A DNA stretch of 64,000 nucleotides from Malurus cyaneus samueli (lineage: Eukaryota > Chordata > Aves > Passeriformes > Maluridae): the NCBI GenBank assembly GCA_009741485.1, contig CM019217.1, positions 32,449,165 through 32,513,164 on the forward strand. The letters are read 5' to 3'. Positions 63,101 through 64,000 of the stretch are shown one piece after another. The notes under the pieces were generated by a model. It was not told the origin of the DNA, did not search any database, and saw only the letters and a list, made by a program, of their open reading frames with translations. The position numbers and the translations under genes are program-made. Position 1 is the first letter of the stretch. Every line of letters starts with the position of its first letter.

Positions 63101-63710
63101 GAGGTGATGTGATAAGCTGCTCTGCATGTAAAATGAAAATCTTAATACACATCTAGCATTCACAGCCACTCACATTTATCCTTAGTTTCCCTCTTAGACA
63201 TTTGTATAAAATCAATTTTTTTGTTGCTAAATTTAATTTTATGATCAATTTTGGTGCTACTTCTTTTTTTGTTCTAAATTAGATGTGATACTAAAGAAAG
63301 CTTACTTAGTTATGGCAGGTTCACTGAACATATATTTGTATTAGTTTGCATTTTTTAAAAAAAACCTCCTAGAGCTGATCATATTTGAATTCAAAATGTC
63401 ACAAATACTTGCAAATCCAGTGTTTTTAAAGAGAAATTTTGGATGGAGATTAGTTTGACCTTTTAAACAGCTTTAAAGTGTTTAAAATAGAAATGTAACA
63501 TCTGGCAGTTTATAAGGTCTGATACCTTAAAATCTTCCACAATGTGAATCAGCATAAAACCTCAGAGAAAAAAGGCAATGAAATCTGAGTTGTTTACCTT
63601 GGAAGTTTTAGAAACTGTTTCACAGACTTTGGTCACTGTTTGTTTCAGGCAATAATAAACATTAAAAAGAAAAGGCAGCGACTGGTGCAACTCAGAGAAG
63701 GCCTGATTGG
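54064..63710 (+). CDS. CENPU: Centromere protein U, partial (3' end beyond window)
   Basis: CENP-U (MLF1IP/PBIP1/CENP-50) is a subunit of the CENP-O/P/Q/R/U module of the constitutive centromere-associated network and helps recruit Polo-like kinase 1. Joined exons give at least 248 residues, with the C-terminus cut off by the window edge. The match to human is clear in three places: EELDDSFEHPLHSTA (like ETYETFDPPLHSTA), VQVWCPKELK (like VHIWCPEGMK), and the following coiled-coil, including LKNMKKKNAK and KKKRQRLVQL. A basic patch KKRRRSKPS (93-101) could be a nuclear signal. The start ATG at 54,064 has A at -3. The middle region is poorly conserved and one exon near 57.5 kb is uncertain. It lies 1.7 kb after ACSL1 on the same strand, as in other vertebrates. 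Confidence 0.9.
54115..55003 (+). other. CENPU: CENPU intron 2
   Basis: About 890 bases, half of which is a CR1 insertion. The remainder is unique. Confidence 0.75.
54165..54598 (+). mobile_element. CR1 LINE 3' fragment in CENPU intron 2
   Basis: CR1 3' region in the sense orientation: 'gtccaaaggagagctacaag', 'ctgttcagcctggaggagac', 'ggcactggaacaggctcccc', ending 'ggtcccttccaatgcaggat' and ATTCTGTGATTCTGT. About 430 bp, 5'-truncated. Confidence 0.88.
55004..55121 (+). CDS. CENPU: CENPU exon 3 (residues 18-56)
   Basis: Acceptor acccatctag/AAG, donor TTTG/gttagt. It reads KQKANSSLRRKSLPLVEPNV, SRILKVSETNQLEELDDSF and leaves one base, G, for the next codon. Confidence 0.87.
55122..56547 (+). 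other. CENPU: CENPU intron 3
   Basis: 1.4 kb of AT-rich sequence with one ambiguous base (N) at 55,728 in a TG/TA repeat. Nothing else is recognised. Confidence 0.6.
56548..56653 (+). CDS. CENPU: CENPU exon 4 (residues 57-91), Polo-box docking motif
   Basis: Acceptor tctttatag/AGC, donor GACG/gtatgg. It reads EHPLHSTAVDAYGEEHSQNQ and on to QTQNTDR. LHSTA matches the human segment whose Thr78 is phosphorylated to bind the PLK1 Polo-box; here the residue is T63. Confidence 0.87.
57256..57346 (+). CDS. CENPU: CENPU exon 5 (residues 92-122)
   Basis: Acceptor ttcttttcctag/TAAAA. It reads RKKRRRSKPSNGDVRKSNTT and DAGEEPLKETA, starting in the correct phase after exon 4. The donor GCG/gtacag is weak, so the right end is less certain. 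The basic patch is a candidate nuclear signal. Confidence 0.7.
57491..57563 (+). CDS. CENPU: Possible extra CENPU exon (boundaries uncertain)
   Basis: An open stretch reads SVPVRRPSKMLKVTSHHVNK then EYSSQ and ends at a donor-like CAG/gtattt in phase 0, which fits the next exon. However, no acceptor in the right phase joins it to exon 5: the AG at 57,489-57,490 needs two bases carried over and the AG at 57,497-57,498 needs one, while exon 5 as drawn leaves none. Either exon 5 uses another donor, or this is not an exon. Exon 5 can also splice in frame straight to 58,421. Confidence 0.3.
57564..58420 (+). other. CENPU: CENPU intron before the KAPNTT exon
   Basis: Unique sequence; the 58.0-58.3 kb part is more GC-rich, but nothing can be named in it. 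Confidence 0.5.
58421..58493 (+). CDS. CENPU: CENPU exon (residues 123-146)
   Basis: Acceptor ttttcataccacag/AAG, donor TCTG/gtaaag. It reads KAPNTTQFWAKKKQPSEENA and SDPS, a charged linker. Numbering assumes the uncertain exon is skipped. Confidence 0.82.
58494..59493 (+). other. CENPU: CENPU intron before the VQVWCPKE exon
   Basis: 1.0 kb of AT-rich intron with no recognised repeat. Confidence 0.6.
59494..59611 (+). CDS. CENPU: CENPU exon (residues 147-185)
   Basis: Acceptor tctgttgttccag/TGG, donor ACAG/gtaaat. It reads VDSPHFVQVWCPKELKRSPR, DITELDVVLAEVEKITANY. This is the best conserved CENP-U block (human VHIWCPEGMK...LNIVLPEFEK). Confidence 0.92.
60010..60088 (+). CDS. CENPU: CENPU exon (residues 186-212)
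   Basis: Acceptor gacttctacag/ACA, donor CTT/gtaagt. It reads RQSIDSNICRKAINDFSSAF and KDQITDL, part of the C-terminal helical region. Confidence 0.92.
60604..60718 (+). mobile_element. CR1 LINE 3'-end fragment
   Basis: 'caagaaccatctggacacaa', 'gagcagagcagggaggttgg', 'accaga', then 'gaggtcccttccaatctggc' and ATTCTGTGATTCTGT: the last 115 bases of a CR1 in the sense direction. Confidence 0.87.
60954..62090 (-). mobile_element. Endogenous retroviral LTR (solo), reverse orientation
   Basis: A GC-rich block with sharp edges inside an AT-rich intron. The left end, TGTCGTGGTTTAGAA, resembles antisense ends of avian retroviral LTRs, and the body ('actgaccttggtgtctacat', 'ttcttcttaaatatgttttc', 'acagaggct') recalls a common songbird LTR family. 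On the minus strand an AATAAA lies near the 60,954 end, as expected for an LTR. The right edge is placed at CCAACACA (62,090), pairing TGT with ACA, but no matching target duplication could be found, so this edge is uncertain. No retroviral genes accompany it. Family naming is from memory of such repeats. Confidence 0.6.
62301..62348 (+). CDS. CENPU: CENPU exon (residues 213-228)
   Basis: Sixteen codons, IAGVEELKNMKKKNAK, with acceptor cttttcctctgtag and donor AAG/gtaaat. Matches human MLTNLKRKNAK. Confidence 0.92.
62349..63648 (+). other. CENPU: CENPU intron before the last visible exon
   Basis: 1.3 kb of AT-rich sequence; nothing is recognised. Confidence 0.6.
63649..63710 (+). CDS. CENPU: CENPU exon (residues 229-248), last in window
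   Basis: Acceptor ctgtttgtttcag/GCA, donor TTGG/gtgagt. It reads AIINIKKKRQRLVQLREGLI and leaves two bases for the next codon, so at least one more coding exon lies beyond the window. It is coiled-coil, like human ISDIEKKRQRMIEVQ. Confidence 0.92.
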
Positions 63711-64000
63711 GTGAGTTTCTAATGCTGCACAATAATAACCTGAAGAAATTAAGGAGTCTGGTATTTTGTAACTCAGAAGCGACAGTAACTTTTTTTTTGT
63801 TTTTTCACTTTATTTTGATGAAACTACTGCTGTCTTGCTTTTTGTTTTTACAAAAGTTCATGATAACCTCTCCTTTACATATTTCAGTTGCCTAGACTGA
63901 AATATGTCATTCTTGCATGTTCTTTTACCTAACTATAGATACTGGGATGGTGTTTCACACCATATGTTCGTAGGAAAAACACCAGTGTTATGATTTGAAT
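63711..64000 (+). other. CENPU: CENPU intron, continuing past the window
   Basis: AT-rich intron sequence; no further exon with good splice sites and CENP-U similarity is seen before the end. Confidence 0.6.

Noticed and set aside
1..64000. CRISPR arrays, operons, tRNA or rRNA genes, or a new defence or mobile gene system
   Set aside because: The window is vertebrate nuclear DNA. No regularly spaced repeats of CRISPR type and no cloverleaf-like tRNA sequence were noticed, and the coding content is explained by ACSL1 and CENPU.

Overview
This is a stretch of a bird nuclear genome. It holds multi-exon genes with GT/AG introns, several 5'-truncated CR1 LINE copies (the typical avian repeat), and the vertebrate gene order ACSL1 then CENPU on one strand. 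A retroviral-type LTR near 61-62 kb resembles LTRs of songbird genomes, so a passerine is plausible, but the sequence does not prove the species.

Layout. Bases 1 to about 13,400 lie between genes: mostly unique AT-rich sequence, with four CR1 fragments and some simple repeats. A CpG island (about 13.6-14.4 kb) with a TTAAATA box and a strong splice donor is the likely ACSL1 promoter and non-coding first exon. Intron 1 is about 8.8 kb and contains a second GC-rich island at about 21.66-21.85 kb, perhaps an alternative promoter. The ACSL1 coding region runs from 22,809 to 50,865 in 20 coding exons. All boundaries were set from splice sites and reading frame, and the frame stays open for 698 codons. 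The 3' UTR ends near a poly(A) signal at 52,329. About 1.1 kb further on is a second GC-rich promoter region built around about nine copies of a 35-bp repeat. CENPU starts there and runs off the right edge after about ten exons.

Function. ACSL1 is a membrane-anchored long-chain fatty acid-CoA ligase that activates fatty acids for oxidation and lipid synthesis. CENPU is an inner-kinetochore (CCAN) subunit of the CENP-O/P/Q/R/U group. They are physical neighbours with unrelated jobs.

No tRNA or rRNA gene, CRISPR array or unknown gene cluster was seen. The points most worth a second look are the second GC island in ACSL1 intron 1, the repeat-built CENPU promoter with upstream ORFs and a NAGNAG acceptor, the conserved Polo-box docking motif in CENPU, an uncertain CENPU exon near 57.5 kb, and a 177-codon antisense ORF in ACSL1 intron 16.
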